DNA of 64,000 bases from Phoronis australis (lineage: Eukaryota > Phoronida > Phoronidae), in NCBI GenBank assembly GCA_002633005.1, contig NMRA01000026.1, positions 1-64,000 of the forward strand, read 5' to 3'. The notes beneath the pieces are model-generated. The model ran no database searches and was not told where the DNA came from. It saw only the letters and a list, made by a program, of their open reading frames with translations. A program made the position numbers and the translations under genes. Within the stretch, counting starts at the first letter, position 1; every line of letters starts with the position of its first letter. Below are positions 11,185 to 23,915 of the stretch, piece after piece.

Positions 11185-13125
11185 ACAAATAAAAGGTGAC
11201 GAGACAAAATGATTGGAAATTAACATCATGATGACCGGGTGCAAGAACACAGCTTGTGTATCCCCATAGAAGAGTAACTAGGATAGTGGTTTACAATTTT
11301 TAGAGGATAAGAGTCACACAAAATAAGCCTTTTGAAATTGACTGGTGTTGATTACCACAGATTACACTCACATAGGAGCTCCTTGAAAGTACTTCTTTGT
11401 GAACCTTACTCTTGGTTATACAACTGTCCCAGTTTGGCTGTGTAAATAAACAAAGTTTAGCAAATGGCTTATAGTCCCTGATGAGAAGATAAATTGTTTT
11501 ATTACCTCCAGTGAGTTTTGAATACCTTAGCCCAGAATGTGTTCTCAGCAAGCAGGTACGAACAAGCCAGCTGTGATAGAAATGACAGAAACTCAATATT
11601 TTGAGACAAGTTTGTTTGAGTTAAGTTGCACTTTCATCAGAGACAGGTGTGAAGGAGCAACTATGATAGAACAGCTGTACTGTGTAAACACGACTGACTA
11701 GGAGCAAGTTGACACCACAGCAGCCATTTTTGACACCAGTTTGAGAGGTAGAGAGAGTTGCACTCCGTTGCTCCAGTTTCAACTACAGGTCTGCACATGA
11801 CTGGGGGAGGGTGGAAAGAGATCGTCTTTCATTGCGCTTGAGCAATATCGTATCTATGGGTGATCCGCTGGCATTCTACATGGTTTGAACGTTTGCTTAT
11901 GTTGGTGTAAACATGCGCAGTCTTTGTGTAAGTTAGTGCTGATTCAGTTTGCATCGAATGTCGTGTAAATGCGACTAAAGTGAAGCAAGTTGCTCCGTAA
12001 CAACTGACACAGTGACAACGTCTCTCGTGTAAAAATGGCTTCAGGTTAAGTTTTGAAGAAACACAACTGACTAGAATATTACTGCCAGAATTAAGCTAAT
12101 TTTCCAGAGTTATGATGGAACACCTGTTCACTTCCAAGGCAACTCAATTCTGTTGAATACACAGTACATCCTACTTACCAGACAGTTGTTTTCAAATGAA
12201 TGGAGTGCTAATCCAGAAGAACAACAGTAGCAGATAACTCCAATATTCACACTCTCACTACGTCTCCCCCTAATTACTACAAACCTTCATCATCAACACT
12301 CTATCATTAACCCTGACAAGAACCAGAAAGTAATCATTTATCAAGTGGCCATTAAAGCTCAATAAAACAGCAATTAGTCGGCCATTGAGCTTGATATCAA
12401 GACCATTTGAATGTCTCACAAGAGAAGGGCGATCTTTGACGCAATTATTCATGAAGTGGGGGGAAGTGGTAAACATAAATTACAATAAAATCCCTCCAAT
12501 ATAAGACACAATATGCCGGAGAGGTGATTTTTTCTTATGTTTTCATAAAACATTGTAGCATCAACTGCTTACCCATGCTCAAAACCTTTGCTAGAGCATT
12601 GATTAGGATCAGAAAATATTTTTTTAAAATTTGTGGGCATTCACGACATATTCAGAGAATTTCCCGGGACCATGTGATTTTGGATGAATATCTTGACGGG
12701 AGTTAGTTAGCGTTTGTTACATCACGCACTTTCCAACTGGTCTGCTACTGCTTAATAAACAAAACATTACGTTCAAAGGGAGTCCCCAGAAGAAAATGGT
12801 AAAAAGGGTAATGTTGGGGTGTAAATAGCCCGCTGTCACGCCCATATTTGCAAATTTTGCCCGCCAAATTCGACGTCTGCCACCCACTAGGCAGGCACAC
12901 ACACGGCTCGCAAATACTCTGCTTCACCCCATTTCGGACACTCTCGTCATTGTTGCTGTTTCTGTCTACTCAGTTAAACGTGTCTAAAAATAAGAATAGA
13001 TGTGGCAATTGGTTGCCGGGTCCCTATTGTAGTTCACCGTAGCGACATCTTGTGTTCAGTACGATGAAGCTTTAAATTTAGGACGGTGGAATGTTAGCCC
13101 GGTCTAGTGAGAAAGGTGACAATTT
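11185..13125. other. non-coding stretch, no gene recognised
   Basis: Unique-looking sequence without a supported exon, RNA gene or repeat that I can name. Short open frames here have no family resemblance or splice context. Confidence 0.5.
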
Positions 13126-13491
13126 CATGGGTGAGAAACAATATGACCGCCGGTCCTCTTAAATCGGATCGCCTCACCCAAAACAAGACCTCCGGGGATC
13201 AAAATGGGACCATCGCACCAGAAAATGGGACTGACGCACCTAAAAACATGACCGCCACACCAGAAAACAGGGCCGCTGGGGACTGAACATGACTACCGGG
13301 GATTGAAACTGCATATTGTCCGGCGGTCATGTTCAGTCCCCGGCGGTCCTGTTTTCTGGTGGGGCGGTCATGTTTTTAGGTGCGTCAGTCCCATTTTCTG
13401 GTCTGACGGTCCTATTTGATCCCCGGAGGTCCTGTTTTGGGTGAGTCAGTCCGATTTAAAGGACCGGCGGTCATGTTGTTTCTCACCCGTG
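13126..13491. mobile_element. long inverted repeat (fold-back element), arms ~175 bp
   Basis: Left arm 13126-13305 and right arm 13318-13491 are reverse complements over nearly their whole length, by eye almost 90% identical, with a loop of about 12 nt. Both outer ends carry GGGTGAGAAACAA. The arms are themselves built of related GACCGCC/GGGACTGACGCACC units. A transcript through it would form a long hairpin. No coding capacity. Confidence 0.92.
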
Positions 13492-13660
13492 AATTTGGTA
13501 CAGTAGGTTATCACGCAGCATGTTCCAACGACAAACTAGTGCAAACTAACTCTAGTGAGAGAGTAGCTTCACATTCCCACTACTCACTATTCCCTGTATC
13601 TCATTTCACCACATGGATGTGACTTGATAGAATATCGACACTTGTCGTACTGTACATATC

Positions 13661-13688
13661 CTGATGATGTCTTATGAACAGACGAAAC
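13661..13688 (+). ncRNA. hammerhead-ribozyme-like core motif
   Basis: CTGATGA is followed by GTCT, a 7-nt loop, AGAC and GAAAC, which is the hammerhead core with a perfect 4-bp stem II. The next bases can form a 2-bp stem III (AC/GT) before a T at the cleavage position. No convincing stem I pairs 5' and 3', so it may be a decayed copy or chance. Such motifs occur in Penelope-like and other retroelements. Confidence 0.4.
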
Positions 13689-13699
13689 GTTGAGTTACC

Positions 13700-15210
13700 A
13701 TGAACTTTTTTATTTGAGCGGCGATTGTCCGTTTTCTAATCGTACCATGGCCAAAAAATGATATAATTTATAAAAATGTGCCCTCATAGGTGTATGACAG
13801 CAACCTTCACATCCCTTGAATGTACCTATTCCATGTTGAAACTTAGGTTAGTTGGTGGCACTTTCATAGGCTAAGAGTCCAGAAATTTTGAGCGATGCCG
13901 GCGTGCATTCGAACTTATAATGAAACATCCCGTGGAGTATGTAAACTGGTGTTGAAGTGCGAGATAGATTTTGAGTACGGTCTGGCAGTTATTTCTGGAG
14001 TATTAATGAGTTTTTTAAGAAGTTCACGTTTGACAAGCATTCAATTCCTGTGAACACGGATGTGTGTAGGAGAAAATCGCCGATCCAAATCCCGACAAAA
14101 TGGTCGTGATTAGTAGACAACGTACTTGCTAGAAGTAAAACAGGCTGTATTTGATGTCACCACAGCTTATGTGTTAGAACACAGATTTCGTCCATTGAAA
14201 ATATACGGAGTTGGCAGTCCATGCACTATAGTCTATGATGAAATGGACCCCTGGCACACGTCAAAGGCATATAGACAAAATGACCCATAATTCCCTATCA
14301 AAGTGACTGTGCAGATGCCAAATTCATCATCGGAGTAGCATTCCTTCTATCAACAATGAATGCAAATTACCAAGAAAGTAAGTAAGAAGGCTAAGACATA
14401 CTGAAATTCGAATTCTGCTCTCCAAACAGTTATTACCAATAAAGTCATGCATAATTGCCCTCACCAGACCCAAAATTACCCTCCAATGATCAAAAATTGA
14501 CCTCAAGGCCAGAATAATTCAGCAAAACGTTTTTTTAGCTTTGGCTACTTTTGCTAATAAGGGGTGGCATACAGGAGGATAAATTTTCCCCTTAACCAAA
14601 AACTTCCCCGCATAAAGTTCTGGCACCTTTCCCTCATGTGAACGAGGTCCATGTCATTACATACGCAAAATTAAACAGCAATTAATGCATTGACCTCTAG
14701 GCTGTCATAACTCCACGTGTCCTGACCACTAATTTTGACGGAAAAATGTTCCTGTGAGACCAAATAATTGCGTGACGATGGCGTTTTTTTGTTGTGTTTA
14801 CAAGAGACGCCCTCAAAATAAACGAGACCCGCCTATTTAGGTAACTGAGAAACAATAGAAAATAAATGTCAGTAATACTCGTATATCTCTAATTATCAAC
14901 ACAAAACTGTGAAAATATAGTATCAGCAAAATATCCCTTTGGAAAAGCACTACTATTCTTAAAACGCACAATCTCAGCAAAAACAAACCTTCACGGGTAT
15001 GCTTCAAGAAGTCTTATGTAAACCTCACAGGCAGCGGTACAGCATGAAATCCCATCCTACCAGGAGGACGTCCATTTCAAACTGGGATACGCGTATTTGA
15101 TATTCCAGTATGAATTATTAAATCTTCATAACAGTGAATCTCGCAATCACAGCTGTGATTGGTCCTTATAAAACAGTGGGGACATATCACCTGTTAGGAT
15201 ACCGTAGTAA
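13700..15210. other. non-coding stretch, no gene recognised
   Basis: No supported exon or nameable repeat; ordinary AT-rich intergenic sequence. Confidence 0.45.
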
Positions 15211-15214
15211 AAAC

Positions 15215-15440
15215 ATACACACAGTGTTCAGTACCACTTCAGGGGGTACTCCTAAGTAAGAAGTACACACAATGTTGNGGGGACATTCTCATGAAAGGTG
15301 CATAGACATTAGTACTGCTTCAGGGGGGGGGGTACTCCCAAGGAAGGTGCACACGCACGCTCATTGTAATGCATTACCACTTCATGGGATATTCCCATAG
15401 AAGGTACACATACAGTGTAGTACAACTTCATGGGGGTAAC
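15215..15440. repeat. degenerate ~65-bp tandem repeat containing a single N
   Basis: Three to four imperfect units contain a CACTTCAGGGGGTACTCC-like core and AAGGTGCACAC-like segments. The N at 15278 falls inside the array, which suggests an assembly problem in the repeat. Confidence 0.75.
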
Positions 15441-18400
15441 GGAGGGTGCTCAGAGTACCTCCCCATTGGGTACTTCCACAAACGTATAGCTTCGGGCCAG
15501 AGGTCTACATGATGTACTAGTCGATATATATGTATTAGTATTTCATCACATGGTAAATTCGGATGTTTCATCTGATGTAGGAAGTTAATGCCACATTTTT
15601 AGTCCAAAAATAAACCGTTGGTTTAAACTTTCTGCCTAGTATGACTTGTTTGTAACCAAATACAATTAAAGCTGTTTCAAAAGAAAAGTTTTGTATTTCA
15701 ACATTTAAATGCATCTGCGCAATTCCAGAATCAATTTGAAAAATGCTTGAGGCAAAACTGGGTGGTACAATCATAAAATAAAAGACAAGCCATGAAGTTT
15801 ATTCATTCAAGGAATGTGATACATTGATACTGTTTGCCCCTGGTTACAGGCTCTGAGGCCAATGTTGAACACAGGGATGGAAGCTGGTTACTTAATCCAC
15901 CACCACGTCTGATACATTAAAGTTTCATAAATTCAGAATACAATAATTTTCGACAAACCCACGCAGGACGAAAACTTTACTGCATCATTACCTGAGTTTA
16001 TATTATGCAACTGTCATCAATAAACAAACAAACAAACAAACAATGGCATTAAGAATTCTAACAATACAGTTACGTTTTTTAAAGTAGTAAAAACGATGAG
16101 ATTTCCAAGTATTTTTAATTGAATTTTACGAAACTGTATCGTATATTTCTAATCATACTGACCAAAGTCCACAACAGCAAAACATTTGCAAAACTTGTCC
16201 ATAAATGCTGCATTACCACTTGTAATGATTTATAATTCTTTTTATCTTTTAAAGTGGCGGACAAGCAACGGTATGGACCGGTCTTCATGCATTTTATATA
16301 GCACAATTATCATTATCAAACATTCATCAATTTTTGAGCATTTTTATCAAATCGATTACTGTCAATTTTTGAAAGTTGAGAGAAGGAAGTTTTGGCATTG
16401 ATGTTTGTTAAAATTTTGGAAAAACTATTCGAATATAAGCCGATAAAGACATGTGAGAATTTATGGTCCGTATATTGTGCTAGATTAAAACTAGCCACTT
16501 CTGAGTTCTGGAGTGAATAAGGTTTGACAGATAACAGGTTCCAAATCAGCACAACTAGCATAGCGCTTGGCATGTTTTTACATTTCCCATTTTCACTCTG
16601 GTACAGAGGAAACTAGTAAGCTTGGAATTTTATATATAGTCAAGGCACATAATCATCTCTACCTGAAGATGACATTATGCTAAAGGCAACGTAATTATCA
16701 AATACCAAAAACATTTACTAAAAATCCAAAGACAACAATACAATACTTCTTATTAATTTATAATTTATAAATTTGTAAGTACAAATTAGATACTTACTTG
16801 ATAATTACTTATAACAGTGAAAGTGAGGTTTGAAAACATCAGTAAAATTAATATTTAGGGAAGATGAAAAACCCTTTTCGTACCAAATTATTTCGCACTT
16901 CTTAAGTTTTCAGACATTTTAATTTTTGCTACAAAATTATATCTAAGTACTCTTAAAAGAAACATGGAAATGCCCGATATTACTACTAGCTATTTGCATT
17001 TGTAATAAAACAAAAGCAAGACTAAGTCAGGAACATTTCTAGCACTAGATGTCATTTCCATTGGTGAACTTTTTTCATGATAGAATAAATATACCTTAGT
17101 ACGGGCGAAAGCTTTACATAAAAAACTAATCCAAAGAACCACCTGCCTCTACCCATAAAACAGCATGATGTCTATTAGGTAATTTCAATGCTACCTACCT
17201 TGCATTCAAGACTTGCATGTAGCCATGGCAACCCTTTATTGAATGCTTAAATTATGCTAGTACTGGTGGTAATTAAGGAACATCTCAATAAATCCATAAT
17301 CAGTTATGTAATTTAATTTATTCTGATAAGTGGATTTGATGCAGCTTTTATAAACAAGTTGTCAAGAGGGTTATTTGTATCAGCTGACACAGTAACCATT
17401 TTGATTTTTCAAAAGTGTACCACTTGTTTGACGTACAAGCCATCAGTCTTCACATTTAGTAAATGATTTATACAAATCCATACATTACTCCAACCTATAT
17501 TTTACGAGGTAAGTGGGCTATTTGGGGAATCATGATGCCCTAGTTTAGTGATCACAGATTTTCTTCAAAACTCGTGCACCCCACAAGGCTTATATAAATC
17601 TATTTTAGCAACAGGTCTACTGATAAGCAATTTTCGTCTTCACCAAGTCTGCACTAATTATCACAGCTGCGAAGTCTTAAAGTTATGTTGAAACCTCGAA
17701 AAATATCCAAATTTAGTCAAATTTACCCACTGTTTTCCAAACGCTACTCAGAAAATATTGTTTTTTAAAATATTCATCTTTTATACGAGGGCTATCAAAA
17801 ATTGTACAGTTATGGTTTTTATGAAAAGAAATAAAAAATTGAATGAAACAAAAACGGATAATTTAGAAAGCTATCACATTTTTGAGATGTCAACTTGAAG
17901 ACTTTGTCATTTTGTTGCTCGTTTTCTTGTCAATTTGTCATCCTAAAGAGACATGATCACGTAACCCAAGAAATGGCAAACTAATAAAAAGTCAAGAAAA
18001 ATATCCATTCAAATTGAATTTTTGGCAACCATAAAGGTAGAATAGGGCCCCATTATTCAGAACATATCCCCAAAATAGGCGAAACTAGCATCTTGACTAC
18101 TGCTAGGGTAAAAATTCTTCAATTTAGGACAAAAATAATTGCTAAAATTGCCACATATCTATTTTTCAGAGGCTAACCACATCGCTGCAAGTGATCAAAC
18201 TTTTACAAAATGTTGTTTGGTAATAGCTACGCCATACAAACCATGCCAGGTGCAAAGTAAATAAATTTTTCCTGAAAAGTTAAATTAGTCGAAAAGTTTT
18301 ACAAAACCAAATAGCAGTCGGTCAGAAGGGTGATATTTCAATGACCAGTTTCCCTACGAAAAGGTGCTTTTTCTGACAAAATGCCTAATGAAGAGTTATC

Positions 18401-18961
18401 TATCCAATCACAATTCCCTACAAAATGGTTCACCTTGGGGATTCCGGAAAGTCTACAAAAAAGCTTCTATTTCCAAGTCACACAAAGCTAGAGAGGATTT
18501 GCGATATTACATGGATTTTCAAAAGTTTGCTGCACAAGATGCACTAAATTTTTACAACCTTACGTCTCCTCTTGTTACTGTTGACCACTTAACAGCATGA
18601 AAGTTGAGCCGTCCAAGAATCCCTCCGGAAGGTTTTGGTTTGTGAAATAAACACCTACAAAGCAACAATGTTCCTGGAATAAAACTCTGTATAAGGGCGA
18701 CTTTTCCATGGAAGCTTCCCACAATCGTTCCCTTTTTTCCACTGTTCCCTCCAAATGGGTATGTACCCACTTTACCAGCGAGCAACCCTTGGGAAACAAA
18801 GTCCTAACATGCTAAGAAGACTTTGTTGATGGAATGACAGCACCAGCGGCATTAAATTAAATACGGAATTTCAAACACAAAAAAGTAGACGAAGAAGTTT
18901 TTTAAGTTGCCTCCATGCATCCCATTGCCACCATCAATACCTGGACTTACCGAAGCATCAC
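15441..18961. other. non-coding stretch, no gene recognised
   Basis: AT-rich. A short (AAAC)n run is at about 16020-16042. A segment near 18205-18290 (TTGGTAATAGCTAC) recurs in diverged form at 45835-45890 and marks another dispersed repeat. No exon supported. Confidence 0.5.
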
Positions 18962-20319
18962 AGCATTAACCACAATACTTACTACAATCCCAAATGATGT
19001 ATCTGAACACACAACAGTTACCATTGATGCACACTGTCAGATAAACCTGGACATACTATACAGAACAAAGAATTCATCTCAGTGAATCAACATAAAGTTC
19101 CCCCTCCACTGAATATGGCATGGTAAATTGAATTAAGGAAGCCATGCACTGAATTAGCAATTATCTCCCTATCAATCTCTCTATAATTGCCACTCAATTG
19201 CTCAAGTCACACACCATCCCACTTCAAGCTTCCAATAAATGCCTACAGAAAAAGCAATTTTATGTCTGTTTGAAGCCTAATGACTGACTATTTTGGAAGT
19301 AGGATATTATCCACTTGACATGCACGTACATAGGGGGGGGGGCTCGGATGGCTCGAACAAGCCCCTCATTTGGCGAAGTGGGCAAAAAGGTCTGCCTCAG
19401 AGAGACAAAACCTCTGAAAAACGTAGAAAATGAGACGGAAGTTCACTAAACAGGCAGAAATTACCAAAATTCTGCGGCTGCATAATTCATAGCTCTCAAC
19501 ATACCCTGTGAATCTTGGTAAAAGGTCCACAGGCAGATAAAAACGTTTTACCAGTCTTATACCACGCCAGTAGGAAAGCTGGGTGATAAGAATACGTTAT
19601 GGATAATCTTAATTACTCAATTACTTTTTATGTTTACAAAACTAAATTAGTTAATTAATTTTGCCTTGTTCTCTGCACTAGGAGCAGCTGAGTCAAGACT
19701 GCACAATGAGCCAAGCTGACCACAGCAATGATATGGCCACAACTCTCCAATTCAAAGAGTGAAAAATTAATTATTTCGCTCAAGGTCAGAGCTTGTCTCA
19801 AATTCTAGAATAGGAAATATTGCATGTCGTGAATTGCAAGATCACAAACACAGAAATACCACTACTCCTTAAATACCAAACACATTGTCTGAAGTTTGAG
19901 AAATATGGTGAATATGAAAATCACCCTTGTTTTAGATTCCAGAAAATGCAAATTCTAGAGACTGCCAAATTGGAAATTTTTTTCCGTACTTATGCGAACG
20001 AAAATTTCCATGACTCACTACATAATAATCAAAGCCTATTACTGTGGAAACGTGACAGTTATGTTTAATATTGGGATGAATATATTCAATAACTTAAGAT
20101 ACAAAGACAAACCCTGTGCATCTGTTACATTCATTGAAAGACATTACGAACACAACCATTACATATGCATTTGTAGAATTCCGTACCCTGCGTTGTAATA
20201 ATCTGGGTATTGCACAAATCGGCCGTTTTGGCAATGCCCACCCTGAGTTCTATACTAGTCGATCGTATAAGTTAAACATGGAAATTCAATTTTTCTCCAT
20301 TTAAACGCCCTGAACTTTA
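18962..20319 (+). repeat. tandem duplication, copy 1 (~1.36 kb)
   Basis: Begins AGCATTAACCACAATACTTA and ends GCCCTGAACTTTA. It is nearly identical to 20321-21683, differing by scattered substitutions and small indels such as a G-run length and a few-base insertion near 20888. Contains a family A MITE in reverse orientation. No coding sequence. Confidence 0.95.
19319..19532 (-). mobile_element. MITE-like repeat, family A, copy 3 (reverse)
   Basis: On the minus strand it reads AAGGTCC..., GAGCTATGAATTATGCAGCC and ...CCCCCCTATGTACGTGCATG, matching the family A copies at 6929 and 36822. Confidence 0.7.
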
Positions 20320-20320
20320 N
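20320..20320. other. single N at the duplication junction
   Basis: The only ambiguous base for several kb sits exactly between the two copies, which is what a forced join between alleles or contigs would leave. Confidence 0.85.
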
Positions 20321-21683
20321 AGCATTAACCACAATACTTACTACAATCCCAAATGATGTATCTGAACACACAACAGTTACCATTGATGCACACTGTCAGA
20401 TAAACCTGGACATACTATACAGAACAAAGAATTCATCTCAGTGAATCAACATAAAGTTCCCCCTCCACTGAATATGGCATGGTAAATTGAATTAAGGAAG
20501 CCATGCACTGAATTAGCAATTATCTCCCTATCAATCTCTCTATAATTGCCACTCAATTGCTCAAGTCACACACCATCCCACTTCAAGCTTCCAATAAATG
20601 CCTACAGAAAAAGCAATTTTATGTCTGTTTGAAGCCTAATGACTGACTATTTTGGAAGTAGGATATTATCCACTTGACATGCACGTACATAGGGGGGGGC
20701 TCGGATGGCTCGAACAAGCCCCTCATTTGGCGAAGTGGGCAAAAAGGTCTGCCTCAGAGAGACAAAACCTCTGAAAAAGGTAGAAAATGAGACGGAAGTT
20801 CACTTAACAGGCAGAAATTACCAAAATTCTGCGGCTGCATAATTCATAGCTCTCAACATACCCTGTGAATCTTGGTAAAAGGTCCACATGGCAAGGCAGA
20901 TAAAAACGTTTTACCAGTCTTATACCACGCCAGTAGGAAAGCTGGGTGATAAGAATACGTTATGGATAATCTTAATTACTCAATTACTTTTTATGTTTAC
21001 AAAACTAAATTAGTTAATTAATTTTGCCCTTGTTCTCTGCACTAGGAGCAGCTGAGTCAAGACTGCACAATGAGCCAAGCTGACCACAGCAATGATATGG
21101 CCACAACTCTCCAATTCAAAGAGTGAAAAATTAATTATTTTGCTCAAGGTCGGAGCTTGTCTCAAATTCTAGAATAGGAAATATTGCATGTCATGAATTG
21201 CAAGATCACAAACACAGAAATACCACTACTCCTTAAATACCAAACACATTGTCTGAAGTTTGAGAAATATGGTGAATATGAAAATCACCCTTGTTTCAGA
21301 TTCCAGAAAATGCAAATTCTAGAGACTGCCAAATTGGAAAAATTTTTCCGTACTTATGCGAACGAAAATTTCCATGACTCACTACATAATAATCAAAGCC
21401 TATTACTGTGGAAACGTGACAGTTATGTTTAATATTGGGATGAAGATATTCAATAACTTAAGATACAAAGACAAACCCTGTGCATCTGTTACATTCATTG
21501 AAAGACATTACGAACACAACCATTACATATGCATTTGTAGAATTCCGCACCCTGCGTTGTAATAATTTGGGTATTTCACAAATCGGAAGTTTTGGCAATG
21601 CCCACCCTGAGTTCTATACTAGTCGATCGTATAAGTTAAACATGGAAATTCAATGTTTCTCCATTTAACCGCCCTGAACTTTA
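20321..21683 (+). repeat. tandem duplication, copy 2 (~1.36 kb)
   Basis: Same start and end words as copy 1, followed by unique sequence (ACACGAATGAATATGACC). See copy 1. Confidence 0.95.
20678..20890 (-). mobile_element. MITE-like repeat, family A, copy 4 (reverse; duplicate of copy 3)
   Basis: Carried by the tandem duplication; same boundaries as copy 3 with a shorter G-run. Confidence 0.7.
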
Positions 21684-22283
21684 ACACGAATGAATATGAC
21701 CAACGTTCACCATTGTTGAGATATGACTTCAGAGAATAATAACTCAACATTCTACAGTTCACAAAGCAAAGAATCAATCCTCTCTTCACAGCTGCAGTCA
21801 AAAAGTGAGACATTTCTTACGTTACATTTTAATGCAATTTTCATTGCAGAGACCATTTTCTATGAATTGTAAATATATGCCATTTTATGGTTATATAGTT
21901 TGGTTAGAGAGTGTCTTGAATAGTGTATGACAAAATTAGTTAATAGGTGGCACTGCTGTCTTTTTACAATTTCATCAAACATTCTCCAAAATTTGAAGTA
22001 AAGTAAAACCACATTCTCAATCCCACTTATTTGAGCTACCCCTAGTAATTTGAGCAACACAATTTGAGCAACACAATTTCTCTGTCCATCTGTCACCACA
22101 ATTATTATTCCTTCACCCCGGTGATCCAAAGTTCATTCTTCCTATAAGGTTCGCCATAAGTTTACCATGAATGCCAAAGTTCTAACCCTCGATTGGCATG
22201 ACTTCCAAAGCCCCACCCCACCAGTGCCTACGTGGTCAAGCCCTATTTTGCGTGGGTCCTGTAGCTCATATAGCTTTTAAAAT

Positions 22284-22524
22284 TCATGCACGCACCCAGC
22301 CTAAAATGTAGGAGGCTCAAATTTCTCGGTATGCGGACCTTCTACTAAGAAAAATCAATGAGAACTAAAAAAAAACAGGGCCACTGGGTTCAGGCCTACG
22401 GACTTGTGGACCTTTGCCTCATTTGCTCAGACTTTTTGTTTCCTTGAGGCGGATATTTTTGCCGAATTCGCCAAATTGGGGGGGCTCGTTCGAGCCCTCC
22501 GAACCCCCCTGGGTGTGCCCATGA
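22284..22524 (+). mobile_element. MITE-like repeat, family A, copy 5
   Basis: Starts CATGCACGCACCCAGCCTAA and ends GGGTGTGCCCATG; internally close to copy 1, including TATGCGGACCTT and CGCCAAATTGGGGGGGCTCG. Confidence 0.82.
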
Positions 22525-22931
22525 AATTTGTTCAAGTTATTTTCCAGTACTGATGTGCTCATACATGACTAAACCTTTATTTGACATAGATCTGTGAAAT
22601 TTGGAGATACGACCAAATTCACCAATCCAACACACTAAATGTTCTTCACAAGCCCAGGGTCTGAGTAAATTACAAGTTAACGTCAGTTTCACATCAGTTT
22701 GAGCGATCTAAATAAAAATAAGACTTTTGGAAAAAGAAGTCAATAACTGCGTTGTTGCATTTGTTTTTGAGGCTAGCCAGACATAAAAAGAGAAGATAAT
22801 TGACGCACTGATCAATTGTGAAAAGCAAACAACAAAACCACTCAACATGACAACCAACTGTGTTTGCACAGAAGACCAACTTTCCAGTCACAACCAATTC
22901 ACTGAGCAAGGCCTAATGAACACCAGCAAAC

Positions 22932-22969
22932 CACACACTCACTGGTCATTATTGACCAATGAGTGTGTG
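22932..22969. repeat. short hairpin, 17-bp stem
   Basis: CACACACTCACTGGTCA and its reverse complement with one mismatch are separated by TTAT. Too short for a typical pre-miRNA. Confidence 0.75.
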
Positions 22970-23690
22970 ACTACAAAACAAAACTCAATGCCTAAGCAAG
23001 TCCTGAAATAGCACAGCATCACTCTCATTTTAAATTATTTACCCATAATGCAGCACACGAAAAGCACTTGTCCTGCTTCTTATATGCAAGAAATCACACT
23101 TGCCACTAATTCATATCCTAATGCGTAATTCATCATTCTTAAGTCGGCAAGTTATTGCACTCCTAGTTCACAATTGTTGAATAAAGATTCGGATAAGTAC
23201 ATTAGGAGTGAACCACAGTCTAGAAATTATTTGTCTTGGAGATATCTTGGTACTGCCAGTTATGTGTATATTCTGACATGGACTGTGCACTTCTGCTGAA
23301 GTGCGATTTAATTATTTTTCTGAACAGTTCTGCAAGGCACGAGACCAAATATCTCACTAAGTGACTTAAAAGTCACTTTTTAAGAAACAGATCTGATCGT
23401 CTAGATGTGAAAAATTTCCAGATGGTAAATCATGCGGAGTCTGTACCATGTGACAAGGCGCCATCTATGTCATATGGTCTGACATACCGTCAATACTCAA
23501 CACAGGTAACACCTGTTGGAAAATACCTTGAAAGCGATCTCAGTTCCAACTATGACAACTTAATAACACGTGAGTTTGAATTCTAAGTTGTAATGTATAC
23601 CGTTTTGTCTTTATAGTGATTGGTTTTATTGATTTTTCAATATGTTAACATGGATGTCACAAAATTAATTCATGTTCAATTTGTACAAAA

Positions 23691-23915
23691 GAGGCAAGGT
23701 AGTCTAGTGGGATAAGCACCTACTTCTTTCACTCAAGGTCGTGGGTGCGAGTCCCACTGGGGTACACTGCTAGAACTTTGAGTCAGGTTTCGAGCTCCTC
23801 AATTCGGTTTTAACAACTAGTAATAAAGCATACAAATGGTTCCAGGTGATCAGTGCAATGGGCCCACCTAAGTGGTGTGCCCACGTTTAGTACGTGTACC
23901 AGACCACCTGCCATT
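23691..23915 (+). mobile_element. tRNA-derived SINE, reference copy
   Basis: Contains a box-A-like GTAGTCTAGTGGGATAAGC and a perfect T-arm at 23741-23757 (GTGGG/TGCGAGT/CCCAC), followed by a tRNA-unrelated body. The acceptor stem cannot pair, so this is not a functional tRNA. The body recurs at 8220-8290 and 8792-8870. Confidence 0.8.

Noticed and set aside
23691..23765. Functional tRNA gene
   Set aside because: The T-arm is perfect but the acceptor stem does not pair, and the sequence continues into a repeat body found elsewhere.
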